Part shown: positions 1 through 8,623 of the stretch, in pieces
Position numbering within the stretch: the first letter of the stretch is position 1
How the letters are laid out: each line of letters starts with the position of its first letter
Origin: Acidobacteriota bacterium
GTDB taxonomy: Bacteria > Acidobacteriota > Blastocatellia > Pyrinomonadales > Pyrinomonadaceae
NCBI GenBank assembly: GCA_016715115.1
Contig: JADKBM010000016.1
Location: 186,001 to 250,000 of the forward strand
Length of the DNA: 64,000 nt
Direction: 5' to 3'
Made by a program: the position numbers and the translations under genes
The notes under the pieces: generated by a model
What the model saw: the letters and a program-made list of their open reading frames with translations, nothing else
Databases searched by the model: none
What the model was told of the DNA's origin: nothing

Positions 1-2
1 AT

Positions 3-119
3 GACGATCCCTCTTTCGATTCTGATGACGGGCTCTATCGCGAGGAGCACAAGCAGGGCTTTCAGAGTTTCTGCATAAGAATTTCTGGAGACGTTAAAGT
101 AGTAGTTCGCCCATGGTAG
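3..119 (+). CDS. 3' end of an unrecognised gene (partial)
   Basis: An open frame runs in from the left edge and stops at TAG 117-119. The 38 residues (DDPSFDSDDGLYREEH at the start, GDVKVVVRPW at the end) have ordinary coding composition, better than the other two frames. No family can be assigned from so short a piece. It lies on the same strand as, and about 90 nt before, the SUMF1-domain gene. Confidence 0.35.
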   Translation, partial: DDPSFDSDDGLYREEHKQGFQSFCIRISGDVKVVVRPW

Positions 120-210
120 CCGGGGATTCACCCATCCTGTGGTGTTCATCGGCCAACCAGCGCGTATCTCCAAGCCAAATGTTCATTGCACTTCTGAGTT
201 TTTCAATATC

Positions 211-1029
211 ATGGAAATACGATACAAGATTCCGCAACTTGATGAAAACGGGAAAATATCGACAAAGCTTAGAGGAAGAGCAGAGAAAGTAATCTACAAC
301 ATAGGAACGATAGATTCTCTGAAAATGGTCGTCATTCCCAGTGGCGATTTTCAGATGGGATCGGATGAAACGGAATTTGGATCGCGTGCGAATGAATTAC
401 CTAAACACTCAGTGACGATACCTTCATTTTCTATAGGCCAGTATCCTGTCACTCAAGCTCAGTGGCTTGCAGTGATGGGAGAACTTCCCGAGATTGATCT
501 CTCGTTCCGTGGGGATAACCTGCCTGCGGTCAATATCTCGTGGATGCAGGTCGACGAATTTTGCAAGCATCTTGCAGCGATTACCGGAACCGCGTTTCGT
601 CTTCCAAGTGAAGCCGAATGGGAATACGCGTGCCGCGCCGGTACAAGCAGTCCGTTTCACTTTGGGGGGACGATTTCTACAGATGTGGCGAACTTCAACG
701 GTGGAGAGCCATATGGGAATACACCCAAAGGGCAGTTTAGAAAGTCGCTGACACCAGTTGGTTATTTTGATGCACCTAATGCATTCGGTCTTCATGATAT
801 GCACGGAAACATATGGGAATGGTGCTCCGATATATGGCACGATAATTACCATGGTGCTCCAGGCGATAGCAATGCCTGGTTTGATTCCGGGGATTTGGGA
901 TATCGAGTACAGCGAGGGGGCTGTTGGAGAGATAATGCAATAAGCTGCCGGAGTGCATTTCGAGTTGGTGATATTGCTTACAATTGGGACCACATAGTTG
1001 GCCTGCGCGTCGCTACTAATTTGGTCTAA
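211..1029 (+). CDS. SUMF1/formylglycine-generating-enzyme-like domain protein
   Basis: A 272-residue protein made almost entirely of one SUMF1 (FGE-sulfatase) domain. Family landmarks in order are PSGDFQMGSDE, IGQYPVTQAQW, FRLPSEAEWEYACRAG, DMHGNIWEWC and RGGCWRDNAISCRSAFR. The family fold is C-type-lectin-like and includes formylglycine-generating enzymes as well as many proteins of unknown role. Whether this one oxidises sulfatase cysteines cannot be told, and no sulfatase gene is nearby. I prefer the ATG at 211. A GTG-initiated extension from 139 adds 24 residues without family resemblance. The stop codon overlaps the first base-pairing motif of an attC-like element, as in integron cassettes. 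Confidence 0.85.
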   Translation: MEIRYKIPQLDENGKISTKLRGRAEKVIYNIGTIDSLKMVVIPSGDFQMGSDETEFGSRANELPKHSVTIPSFSIGQYPVTQAQWLAVMGELPEIDLSFRGDNLPAVNISWMQVDEFCKHLAAITGTAFRLPSEAEWEYACRAGTSSPFHFGGTISTDVANFNGGEPYGNTPKGQFRKSLTPVGYFDAPNAFGLHDMHGNIWEWCSDIWHDNYHGAPGDSNAWFDSGDLGYRVQRGGCWRDNAISCRSAFRVGDIAYNWDHIVGLRVATNLV

Positions 1030-1122
1030 CTCCGGTACGACCCGAGGCGCCGGCCTTTCAGGTCGATCCCTCGCGGAGGGTGGCGGCCCGGTCAACTCGA
1101 TGTTCAACGCCTCGTGTTAAAA
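1024..1122 (+). repeat. attC-like recombination site 1
   Basis: It begins with GTCTAAC (1024-1030), which fits the attC 5' consensus RYYYAAC. It ends with GTTAAAA (1116-1122), six of seven matches to GTTRRRY. Between them lie inverted arms: CGAGGCG with CGCCTCG, then CCGGCC with GGCCCGG and one unpaired base. It overlaps the stop of the SUMF1 gene, and the next frame opens 10 nt after it. The assignment rests on sequence and predicted folding only. Confidence 0.6.
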
Positions 1123-1131
1123 TGAAACGAA

Positions 1132-1569
1132 TTGATCGACGAACAGATAAAAGCAAAAGTTGAGCGTTTCGCTGAACGCATGGTGATTCCACGCATCAAA
1201 GAAAAGCTCCAGAAGTATCCGCATGTCACCTACACGACCAGCGATGACCACTTGGAGATTCCGGCCCAAAGTCCGACGGGTTTTCGCGTGTGGATTCAGG
1301 AGCGACCAGACGGCTACACCGTTGGCTTCGAAGGTTGGCATGAGGAGTTCACCGATAGTGACGAGGCGCTCAACTGTTTTGCGTTTGGTCTTTCCCCTGC
1401 ATGCCGGCTCAGAGTCTTCACGCGAGGCAGCACGGATTACAAGTGGCAGGTTCTCCATCAGGTGGACGGCCAGTGGGTTGCAGACAGTGAGACCGGCCTG
1501 CTTATCTTCCCATTCTGGCGACAGAGAGTTCAGAGGGAGTTACAGAATGACATCAGCATCGCGACCTAA
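1132..1569 (+). CDS. hypothetical protein, putative cassette gene
   Basis: A 145-residue soluble protein with a TTG start. The in-frame codons upstream hit a stop at 1123, so the start is either this TTG or the ATG at codon 17. It has no signal peptide or membrane segment. The centre is rich in aromatic residues (RVWIQERPDGYTVGFEGW, YKWQVLHQVDGQW). I do not recognise a family. It sits between two attC-like elements, opening 10 nt after one and ending inside the next. It is therefore best read as an integron-type gene cassette of unknown function. Confidence 0.6.
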   Translation: MIDEQIKAKVERFAERMVIPRIKEKLQKYPHVTYTTSDDHLEIPAQSPTGFRVWIQERPDGYTVGFEGWHEEFTDSDEALNCFAFGLSPACRLRVFTRGSTDYKWQVLHQVDGQWVADSETGLLIFPFWRQRVQRELQNDISIAT

Positions 1570-1656
1570 ACATGCGCTGAAGCGAACCCGGCCATCGCTT
1601 CGCGGTTGCAATTCAGGCGTCCCACGTGCCGGGTCGCTGAGCTTGGGTCGTTACCG
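1564..1656 (+). repeat. attC-like hairpin 2
   Basis: A palindromic stretch overlaps the stop codon of the preceding gene. Its arms are ACCCGGC with GCCGGGT, extended by GCTGAAGCG with CGCTGAGC and one bulge. The 5' edge (ACCTAAAC) departs from RYYYAAC by one inserted base, and the 3' edge GTTACCG is poor. A small lipoprotein gene opens 14 nt later. Its spurious translation contains ALKRTRPS and AGSLSLGR, a peptide I recall as recurrent in repeats of other bacterial genomes. Confidence 0.5.
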
Positions 1657-1669
1657 CTTCTTTTTGGCT

Positions 1670-1756
1670 ATGCGAACGATACTTCTAGTGTTTGTTGTTT
1701 TCTTTATTGGTTGCGGCTCGAACAATCCAAAGATAGATGCAAATGTAAATGTATAA
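1670..1756 (+). CDS. very small lipoprotein-like peptide
   Basis: Twenty-eight codons encode a hydrophobic segment (LLVFVVFFIGC) ending in a lipobox-like cysteine, then a short polar tail. It opens 14 nt after attC-like element 2. Its stop overlaps the ATG of the next frame by 8 nt. It may be a genuine small lipoprotein, or the signal peptide of the next gene separated from it by a frameshift. The second reading is attractive because the downstream product lacks its own signal. Confidence 0.4.
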   Translation: MRTILLVFVVFFIGCGSNNPKIDANVNV

Positions 1757-2162
1757 TTACAATATTCAATACGTAGATTTTCGTTGGGACGAGAAAGAAG
1801 AAATGGGACAGATTGATGCTGTCGGAGCAGTCAACGCTTTTCGCACATTTCCTTTTCCAGAGCAATACCAGAAAGCCAAGACTTTACCCGAACCAACAGC
1901 ACCGACACTTTCTTTCGTATCGCAAGGCGACGGCGCGATTTTGTCCGTTTGGTCACACGAGCCAAACGAGTATGAACTTTACCTTGAAAACGCTGGCGAA
2001 AAGATTACAGTGGAAACGAAAGGCGAATCTTTGATAGTCGAGTCAATAAATTCATTTTTCGCCGGTAGCCGCAAAGACTTGTTTAATCGTCTTGCGAGTG
2101 AACCGAGTGCCGTTACAAAGCGCGGTTTTTTTAACACAATAAGATCTTTCTTTTCGGGCTGA
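1749..2162 (+). CDS. hypothetical protein, putative cassette gene
   Basis: A 137-residue protein. The ATG overlaps the end of the small lipoprotein frame in another phase; a second in-frame ATG is at 1803. The region around FRTFPFPEQYQKAKTLPEP and FVSQGDGAILSVWSHEP reads as a compact soluble domain, with a charged, Phe-rich C terminus. I do not recognise the family. If the preceding peptide is its displaced signal sequence, the mature product would be a lipid-anchored envelope protein. An attC-like element follows about 36 nt after the stop. Confidence 0.5.
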   Translation: MYNYNIQYVDFRWDEKEEMGQIDAVGAVNAFRTFPFPEQYQKAKTLPEPTAPTLSFVSQGDGAILSVWSHEPNEYELYLENAGEKITVETKGESLIVESINSFFAGSRKDLFNRLASEPSAVTKRGFFNTIRSFFSG

Positions 2163-2197
2163 AAGATTTTGGAGTCGAATAGTGAAATGAACGGGCG

Positions 2198-2310
2198 CGA
2201 CAACAATTCAATGAATATGAGGGCGAAACAGCGACTTTGTTATCACGTTGCGTATTAAAATTTAGCGGGCTTGGTGGCGGTTTCGCCCCACGTCATCTCA
2301 AGCGTTAGGC
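2198..2310 (+). repeat. attC-like recombination site 3
   Basis: The 3' motif GTTAGGC (2304-2310) is a perfect GTTRRRY. Long arms GGGCGAAAC and GTTTCGCCC pair exactly, and the outer AACAATTCAATG pairs imperfectly with the segment before GTTAGGC. The element is a homologue of the one at 7282-7398. The DUF2199 gene opens 13 nt after it. Confidence 0.6.
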
Positions 2311-2323
2311 TGCCGCGCGAGCT

Positions 2324-2836
2324 ATGTCTGATTCGTTCAAATGCCATCATTGCGGAGAAGTTCACGAGGGGTTGCCAATGAGTTTTGGCTCGGACGCGCC
2401 AGATCATTACCACGGTGTCCCTGAACATGAGCGCGAGCAGCGCGCCATACTGGGTTCCGACCAATGCATCATTGACGACGAGCATTACTTCGTGCGCGGC
2501 TGTCTTAACATTCCCATCCAAGGAACTGAGGACGTTGTCAATTGGGGAGTTTGGGTCTCCCTGAGCGAGGAGAGCTTTAATCGGATGTCTGATTTGTGGG
2601 AGACGCCGGGCAGGGAGTCTGAGCCACCATACTTTGGCTGGCTATGCACGCGTTTGCCGGGATATCCAGACACGATTTCTCTCAAGACGCAGGTTCATAC
2701 TCGGCCTCTTGGCGAGCGCCCGTTCATCGAGCTAGAGCCGACAGACCATCCGTTGGCGGTTGAGCAGCGGTCTGGTATTTCACTCGCCAGAGCGAGAAAG
2801 ATTGCGGAGAGTTTGTTGCATGACCCGTCAGCCTAA
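2324..2836 (+). CDS. DUF2199 domain protein
   Basis: A 170-residue protein matching the DUF2199 pattern from end to end: an N-terminal CHHCG knuckle, DQCIIDDEHYFVRGCLNIPI, WGVWVSLSEESF, PPYFGWL and a C-terminal HPLAVEQRSGIS. The family has no established function; the paired cysteines suggest metal binding. It starts 13 nt after one attC-like element, and its last codons overlap the 5' motif of the next. This is typical integron cassette packing. Confidence 0.8.
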   Translation: MSDSFKCHHCGEVHEGLPMSFGSDAPDHYHGVPEHEREQRAILGSDQCIIDDEHYFVRGCLNIPIQGTEDVVNWGVWVSLSEESFNRMSDLWETPGRESEPPYFGWLCTRLPGYPDTISLKTQVHTRPLGERPFIELEPTDHPLAVEQRSGISLARARKIAESLLHDPSA

Positions 2837-2921
2837 CGTATTAAGAATTCCTGCGGCGCGGTTAATCGAGGCAAGCCGGCTCGGTCAACGAGCCGCCACA
2901 CAATGCTGTGTTGAGTTAAGC
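2831..2921 (+). repeat. attC-like recombination site 4 (best match)
   Basis: Both boundary motifs are perfect: GCCTAAC (2831-2837) for RYYYAAC and GTTAAGC (2915-2921) for GTTRRRY, 91 bp in total. The middle (GGCGCGGTTAATCGAGGCAA...ACGAGCCGCC) is shared almost base for base with the element at 8294-8386. Confidence 0.7.
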
Positions 2922-3129
2922 CGGACGTCAAAGACCGCTTGGAGTTAGAATACCAAACCGGATTGGGCGGGACGAGCAGAAAAGCGGGGCCGGTGGAGTT
3001 TTTTTGCGTTTGCCGCCACGGTTCGGCCGTGGCGGCGGACGCGACGCCTTGCACCTGCCGTTTGGAATAGAAACGTCGAAAACCGATCCGCCAATTGAAA
3101 CGCAGTGTGAAAAAAGTCTCCGCCGCGCC
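2922..3129. other. intergenic stretch with a perfect hairpin
   Basis: No gene is visible. It contains a 10-bp perfect stem with a 5-nt loop at 3012-3036. There is no T-run on either 3' side, so it is not a standard intrinsic terminator. Confidence 0.4.
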
Positions 3130-3648
3130 TGAACCTAGAACATCGGGTCGATCGTTTTGATGATCGCGCGGTATCTTTCATCGTCCGAGACGCGCGTCCA
3201 GCAGGGGTTTGACTTGATCGAGATGAGATCGACGTCGCGTTCGCGGATCGCTTCGCCGAGAAGTCGGAACGCCTCGTCATACTCTTTCAGGCCAAGATGG
3301 ATCTTCGCGATCTTGAACGCCCGCGAGGTGTGCGCCGTGGTGTCGGCGCGCAGCCGGCCGATGAGTTCGTTCGCCCCTTCGCGGTCGCCGAGCAGCGCGC
3401 GGACGTAGCCGAGCATCGAGACGGTTTCGAGATTGAAGTTGATCTCGAGCGAGTCCCCGAGGATCGACGCCGCCTTTTCCAGTTCCCCGAGTTCGGCCTT
3501 CGTCGCCGCCAGCAGGTCGAGCGCGATGTAGTTGCCCGGCGACAGTTCAAGCACCTCGAAAAAATAGCTTTCGGCATTTTCAAACTGTCCGAGCTTGAAA
3601 AAGATCCGGCCGGTCCGGATCAACGTCGAGACCGAGAGCGGATCCTGC
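3130..3648 (-). pseudogene. 3' fragment of a winged-helix/TPR regulator (duplicate)
   Basis: About 170 codons match the C-terminal TPR region of the complete regulator at 8624-10372 almost exactly, from QDPLSVSTLIRTGRIF to the end AIIKTIDPMF. The upstream 50 or so codons of the open frame do not match and lie over the promoter area of the next gene. No start, DNA-binding domain or TolB-like domain is present. The two copies are direct repeats bracketing about 5 kb. Confidence 0.85.
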
Positions 3649-3763
3649 TTCGCGCATATGAACCGAGGGATGGAAACGAATCGGAATCGACACAACCGCT
3701 TCAACAGAATTACGATATTTTGCAAGGTAAGTGAGGTTGCCGAAAGTGCCAAAAGTTCACAAT

Positions 3764-3791
3764 TTGAGTTGTAAGTCTCAAGGCGTATAGT
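3764..3791 (+). promoter_or_regulatory. possible sigma70-type promoter
   Basis: TTGAGT and TATAGT are separated by 16 nt just upstream of the delta-60 gene. Transcription would begin near 3798-3800, which would favour a start codon downstream of the ATG at 3798. Confidence 0.25.
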
Positions 3792-3797
3792 TATAGA

Positions 3798-6700
3798 ATG
3801 ATGCATGATTTTGATTCGCTTTTTGTGCAGTCTCGCCGTAGTAGCTTGATAGAGGCAACCACGTTGAATATTCGGATTCGCGTTTTCATTTCAAAGACCC
3901 GACATTCGTTTGGCGCTTTTGCTTTAGGATTCTTACTGCTCTTTTCTTCAGTTTTGAATAGTTACTCAAAACCGAGTTTGCTCAATAGTTTTCCTTTCGC
4001 AAATTCTCAAACATTTGCCGCGGAATTCCTTATTTCTCCGGGCGACCTTGATTCAAGTTTCAACGGTAGGGGAATACGAACTGACGGTTACGGAAACGGG
4101 GCGGATGAAATTTACGGAACGGCTCTACAATCTGACGGCAAGATCGTAGTTGTTGGAAGGTCAGGTATTGGCGCGCGTTTTCCGGCGATTGTCACTCGAT
4201 ATAATACTGACGGATCTCTCGATTCATCATTTAATCTATCCGGAAGTGTTTCCCTTTTGAACGCGATGGCAACCGCATTCGCCGTAAGAATTCAGCCGGA
4301 TGGCAAAATCGTCGTCGTTGGTAGTGTTTTTACGGGTCAATTTTCGGACTTTGCGGTTATTCGCCTTAATTCGAACGGTACTTTTGACAGTACTTTTGAC
4401 GATGACGGGATCGTGGCTACTTCTATAAACGCGCGAAATGACGTTGCATTTGCCGTATCAATTCAATCCGACGGCAAGATAGTCGTCGCCGGATCGGATG
4501 AAAATCCCAATCTTTCCCTTTTTAGAGAATTTGCAGTCGTTCGATACAATTCCGACGGATCATTAGATTCATCTTTTGGTTTTGGCGGCAAGAAAACAAC
4601 GTTGTTAACCGCAAGTTCTGAAGCTCGTGCCGTTGCGCTACAACCGGACGGTAAGATCGTTGTCGCCGGAGCAGGAGAACATTTGGCGGGCGTTGTTAGA
4701 TACAATTTGGACGGAACGCTCGACTCAACATTTGACGGCGATGGAATTGCTACCCTTTCATCCTATTCCGCCTATTCAATCGCGTTGCAGACTGATGGCA
4801 AAATCGTACTGGGAGGTTCGCCAACTTCCGGAAACATCGATTTGACGGTTATTCGTTTCAACACAGACGGATCATTGGACACAACGTTCGATGGCGACGG
4901 TATTGCCCGTGCCCCTGAAAACTTCGGTACGCACATCTCGAACGCGATTGTAATTGGAGCGGGCGAGAAGATCACTGCAGTCGGTGAGGCTTTATCCGAG
5001 TTTATCGCAGTCCGTTTCAACTCTGACGGGAGTTTGGACACAAATTTTGGAAATTCCGGCAAAGCCTCCGCTGTTTTCAATGTTCAGAGAGTTGACGCGA
5101 ACGGCGCGGCGATAGCTCCCGATGGGAGACTTGTAATTGCAGGCTTTGTTCAAAAGCCGAATAGTGCGACCGATTTTGCTCTTGCGAGATTTAACCTTGG
5201 CGGGAATTTGGACCTTACATTCGGCTCAGGCGGCATGACAACCAACGATATCGGCGATGGCGAAGTCTACACAATGGCGGTCGCCGTTCAATCGGATGGG
5301 AAAATAGTCACGGCAGGTCGACATTTCATTCCCGATTCGGTGAGCGCCAATTGGAATTTTGCGATTTCTAGGTATAACGCAAATGGATCCCTCGATACAA
5401 CATTTGACGTAGACGGAAAGGTGTCAATCGGTGTTTTTGACAATGTTAGCGATTACGCAACTTCAATGGCTATTCAGCCCGACGGAAAGATAATTGTCGC
5501 GGGCTATATCGGTGAAACGACGCTTTGCACGCTCGTTCGTCTTAATCCTGACGGTTCGCCGGATAGCAGCTTTAACGGTAACGGGAGGGTCTTTACTAGC
5601 GTCGGGTCAGATCGGAGTTACGCAAATTCTGTCGCTTTACAATCAAACGGCAAGATCGTTATCGGCGGCTATTCCCATGTGGGTAGTTCAACTGACTTTT
5701 CGGCTGTTCGCTACAATTCGGACGGTTCACTTGATACCTCATTCAATGGAACCGGCATAGTTATCACTCCCGTCGGCAACGTAAGTGATCAGGCAAACTC
5801 AGTTTTAGTTCAGCCGGACGGAAAAGTGGTGTTAGCTGGCACTTCAGGTGTAAACGGAGTCGGCAATTTTGCCATGGTTCGTTATAACGAGGATGGAACG
5901 CTTGATTCATCTTTTGGAGTTGGCGGAAAGGTTTTGACTCTGGCTGGTACGACGTCAAGCTTAGGTTTTGCAGCTAGTCTTCAGACGGACGGAAAGATCC
6001 TCGTCGGTGGAGGTTCGATCATTTCAAATGTAGGATTTGCGCTCGCCCGATATAATGCGGACGGCGCCCTTGACGCCGGTTTTGGTTCAAATGGAATAGT
6101 AAACACTCAGGTAAACGCAACTTCACAGATAAATGCGTTAAAAGTACAGCCAAACGGCAAAATTATTGCTGTCGGCGAATCTACGGCGATTGGCCAGAAT
6201 GGTTACGATTTTGCGATTGTTCGTTACGATTCAAACGGGAGTCTTGACCCTTCCTGGGGCAACGCCGGTAAAGTCATTACGAATATTTCGGGAATTCAAG
6301 ACAACGCATACGCTGTCGCGATAGATCAATCAGGAAATATCGTGGTTGCGGGCCGGGCAGGTGGTCTTTCGGGCGTTGTCAGATATTTTGGCGATCCCGT
6401 AAATTCTACTCGCAAGACGCTGTTTGATTTCGACGGCGATTCAAAAACGGATCTCGGAATCTTTCGACCCGCCATGGGCGAATGGTGGTATCAGAAATCT
6501 TCAAACGGCGGTAATTTCGCCGCACAGTTCGGGGCGTCAACAGATAGAATTGTTCCGGCTGATTATACAGGAGACGGTAAGACTGATTTCGCGTTTTTCC
6601 GTCCGTCGAGCGGACAGTGGTTTGTTTTACGCTCGGAAGATTTTTCGTTCTTTGCATTTCCGTTCGGAGTCGGGACTGATATCCCCGTTCCGGCTGATTA

Positions 6701-7253
6701 TGACGGCGACGGCAAGGCTGATGCGGCCGTTTTTCGTCCGTCGACTTTGACTTGGTTTATTCAAAAATCATCGGGCGGAACTGACATCTTAGCTTTTGGT
6801 GCGTCAGGCGATAAACCTGTTGTCGGAGATTATGACGGCGACGGCAAAGCGGATATTGCGATTTTTAGACCAAACGGGGCGAATGGCGCGGAATGGTGGA
6901 TTCGCCGAAGCTCAAACGCAAGTGTTTTTGCCTTGCAGTTCGGCATTTCAACGGATAAGCCGGTGCAAGGTGATTATACGGGCGACGGCAAGGCTGATGT
7001 TGCTGTTTGGCGACCGTCGAATGGGAATTGGTTTATCTTGCGTTCGGAAGATTTTTCGTACTTCTCGTTTCCGTTTGGAGCAAACGGCGATGTTCCGGTT
7101 GCGGGCGATTACGATGGCGACGGCAAGTTTGACGCAGGCGTGTTTCGACCGACGAGCAACTCTTGGTTCATTCAACGCTCGACTGCCGGATTATTGATTC
7201 AGCAATTCGGCACGACAGGAGATTTACCGGTTCCGAGTGCTTTTGTGCCGTAA
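3798..7253 (+). CDS. secreted delta-60 repeat protein with C-terminal FG-GAP/VCBS-like repeats
   Basis: A product of up to 1,151 residues. After a basic stretch there is a hydrophobic segment (about residues 38-55), consistent with a signal peptide. From about residue 80 to 860 run delta-60-type repeats of about 55-60 residues, with units such as QPDGKIVVAG, VRYNSDGSLDSSF and G.GK. The last 270 residues hold six calcium-loop-like repeats (DYDGDGKADAAVFRP type) with aromatic partners WFVLRSED and WFIQ. Such proteins are usually exported and predicted to form beta-propeller-like folds; ligand and role are unknown. The first ATG may be too early (see the promoter at 3764). An attC-like element follows the stop. 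Confidence 0.85.
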   Translation: MMHDFDSLFVQSRRSSLIEATTLNIRIRVFISKTRHSFGAFALGFLLLFSSVLNSYSKPSLLNSFPFANSQTFAAEFLISPGDLDSSFNGRGIRTDGYGNGADEIYGTALQSDGKIVVVGRSGIGARFPAIVTRYNTDGSLDSSFNLSGSVSLLNAMATAFAVRIQPDGKIVVVGSVFTGQFSDFAVIRLNSNGTFDSTFDDDGIVATSINARNDVAFAVSIQSDGKIVVAGSDENPNLSLFREFAVVRYNSDGSLDSSFGFGGKKTTLLTASSEARAVALQPDGKIVVAGAGEHLAGVVRYNLDGTLDSTFDGDGIATLSSYSAYSIALQTDGKIVLGGSPTSGNIDLTVIRFNTDGSLDTTFDGDGIARAPENFGTHISNAIVIGAGEKITAVGEALSEFIAVRFNSDGSLDTNFGNSGKASAVFNVQRVDANGAAIAPDGRLVIAGFVQKPNSATDFALARFNLGGNLDLTFGSGGMTTNDIGDGEVYTMAVAVQSDGKIVTAGRHFIPDSVSANWNFAISRYNANGSLDTTFDVDGKVSIGVFDNVSDYATSMAIQPDGKIIVAGYIGETTLCTLVRLNPDGSPDSSFNGNGRVFTSVGSDRSYANSVALQSNGKIVIGGYSHVGSSTDFSAVRYNSDGSLDTSFNGTGIVITPVGNVSDQANSVLVQPDGKVVLAGTSGVNGVGNFAMVRYNEDGTLDSSFGVGGKVLTLAGTTSSLGFAASLQTDGKILVGGGSIISNVGFALARYNADGALDAGFGSNGIVNTQVNATSQINALKVQPNGKIIAVGESTAIGQNGYDFAIVRYDSNGSLDPSWGNAGKVITNISGIQDNAYAVAIDQSGNIVVAGRAGGLSGVVRYFGDPVNSTRKTLFDFDGDSKTDLGIFRPAMGEWWYQKSSNGGNFAAQFGASTDRIVPADYTGDGKTDFAFFRPSSGQWFVLRSEDFSFFAFPFGVGTDIPVPADYDGDGKADAAVFRPSTLTWFIQKSSGGTDILAFGASGDKPVVGDYDGDGKADIAIFRPNGANGAEWWIRRSSNASVFALQFGISTDKPVQGDYTGDGKADVAVWRPSNGNWFILRSEDFSYFSFPFGANGDVPVAGDYDGDGKFDAGVFRPTSNSWFIQRSTAGLLIQQFGTTGDLPVPSAFVP

Positions 7254-7281
7254 AGCTAACGACGTGGTAAAAATAGCGCCC

Positions 7282-7398
7282 CCCGAACAATTCCAATCGA
7301 CGTGAGGGCGAAAGAACGACCTTGTTTGTTGGCTCGTCTTTTTACTCCAAACTTGTGCAGTGGCGGTTTTCGCCCTACGTCATCTCAGCCAAAAGGCA
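7282..7398 (+). repeat. attC-like element 5 (degenerate)
   Basis: A homologue of the element at 2198-2310. The arms GGGCGAAA (7306-7313) and TTTTCGCCC (7367-7375) sit inside paired ACGT flanks. The terminal GTTAGGC of the homologue is replaced by CAAAAGGC, so recombination function may be lost. Confidence 0.5.
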
Positions 7399-7453
7399 AC
7401 CAGTAAGTTGAATGGAAGTGATGTGGTTTTCATCAACATCTTTTGAAGGAACG

Positions 7454-7726
7454 ATGACTCGCCTGTCGCAATCTGTGGCGGCAGGTATCCTGATACCAAT
7501 AATCATCTTCGTTGTCGTGTTTCTGACTGACTCAGGGGATTCGATGCTCCCTTTAGTTGAAAGGCATCCATTCGCGTGGGTGCTATTCTGGCCGGCTCTC
7601 ATTTGGGGCCGTGTTCTGAACTCTGACGCGGCCTTAATAGGAACGGCCTTGACGAATGTTGTGCTCTGCACGTCTCTTACTTTTGTATTCCTCCGCTGGC
7701 GGGGCAAGCGCGGGCATTTACTGTAA
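7454..7726 (+). CDS. small membrane protein, putative cassette gene
   Basis: Ninety residues from the ATG at 7454; a longer reading from 7412 adds 14. Three hydrophobic segments are apparent: VAAGILIPIIIFVVVFL, FAWVLFWPALIWG and ALTNVVLCTSLTFVFL, followed by a basic tail. It belongs to no family I recognise. It sits between attC-like elements 5 and 6. Small membrane proteins of unknown role are common integron cassette contents. Confidence 0.55.
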   Translation: MTRLSQSVAAGILIPIIIFVVVFLTDSGDSMLPLVERHPFAWVLFWPALIWGRVLNSDAALIGTALTNVVLCTSLTFVFLRWRGKRGHLL

Positions 7727-7746
7727 GTTCGGCGGCGGAACCTGCC

Positions 7747-7832
7747 TGACAACGCCCTGCGGTTGACGACGCGATAGCACGTTTCTCAAGTAACCCTTTT
7801 CCTTCAGCTTAAATGCTGATCGCGCGTTGGGC
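7747..7832 (+). repeat. attC-like recombination site 6
   Basis: It ends in GTTGGGC (7826-7832), a perfect GTTRRRY. The arms CGCGAT-AGCA and TGCTGATCGCG pair over ten positions with one extrahelical base, a hallmark of attC. The 5' side (TGACAAC) keeps only AAC. The Imm50-like gene starts 24 nt later. Confidence 0.55.
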
Positions 7833-7856
7833 GTTTCTTTTTTTTTCGGCAGTGCA

Positions 7857-8280
7857 ATGATTGACTTGAGCAAAATACAAAACGGCCATTTGTTGACCGA
7901 CGTTTTTGGAAAGTTTCCGTCTTTTCACGATTCGGAAGTTCATCGAATCAGTCTTATTCGCGAAACTCGTTCTTTCGGTCCGACGCTGACAGCATTGGTT
8001 CACGTTTTCGAAGTGATTAAAGAGTCTCACGAGAGAAAGCGCCGCTTTTTGGAGAATCACGCCTGTGTGGAGTTTCGCTTTTCAAAAGTCAGCGATTTGG
8101 AAATCGAAGGTTGGTTTTAATTTTGAGAATGTCTTACAATCGCTCGAAATAACGGAGGTTGTCGAAGCTGAAACAGAAAAACCGAAGTATGAGATTTCGT
8201 TCGAAGGCATCTTTGGCGTGAGCGCAAGGTTTTATTGTGAGCAAATTTCGATTGAATCCGTTGAACCTTATGTTCCCTAA
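7857..8280 (+). pseudogene. Imm50-like immunity protein, frameshifted
   Basis: Two consecutive frames together give an Imm50-type protein of about 140 residues. The first supplies FPSFHDSEVHRISL and VEFRFSKVSDLEIEG. The second supplies FNFENVLQSLEI, GVSARFYCEQISIESVEP. The frames join if one T is removed from TTTT at 8115-8118. Imm50 proteins are small antidotes to secreted polymorphic toxins; no partner toxin is adjacent. I start at the ATG at 7857. The defect may be real decay or a homopolymer miscount. Attachment-site-like elements lie on both sides, which suggests a mobile orphan immunity cassette. Confidence 0.65.
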
Positions 8281-8293
8281 AGATGAAAACGGG

Positions 8294-8386
8294 ACCCAAC
8301 GTATCAAGAATTCGTGTGGCGCGGTTAATCGAGGCAAGCGGGCTATCGGTCAACGAGCCGCCGCACGAATTCCTAATACGTTTTCG
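8294..8386 (+). repeat. attC-like recombination site 7
   Basis: It starts with ACCCAAC (perfect RYYYAAC). Strong arms follow: AACGTAT with ATACGTT and GAATTCGTG with CACGAATTC, with mismatches between. The 3' edge is GTTTTCG rather than GTTRRRY. The core is shared with 2831-2921. The 236 bp between it and the regulator's stop codon hold no recognisable gene. Confidence 0.6.
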
Positions 8387-8623
8387 GCGGCGCGATCGTG
8401 AAAAACGCACCTCGCTTTATGCTGGCAAGGCCCTTTTTTCAACTTGCACATCTACGGCTTAATTGCTGTTTGAATTGAATCAACTTCGGCTTCGGCAAAA
8501 TAAACTTCGCCGCATTGACGACAAAGAATGGAACGACGAACTCAGGCCGGCGAATCGGGAGTTGGACGGCGGGCCAGGCGATCTGAAAAAGCGGGGAGCA
8601 CAGATCTTCGCGGCGGTGCGAAC

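Noticed and set aside
3012..3036. Perfect hairpin as an intrinsic terminator
   Set aside because: No T-run on the 3' side on either strand.
3649..3806. N-terminal 50 residues of the minus-strand frame ending at 3135
   Set aside because: Match to the intact regulator begins only at QDPLSVSTL; the rest lies over the promoter area of the delta-60 gene.
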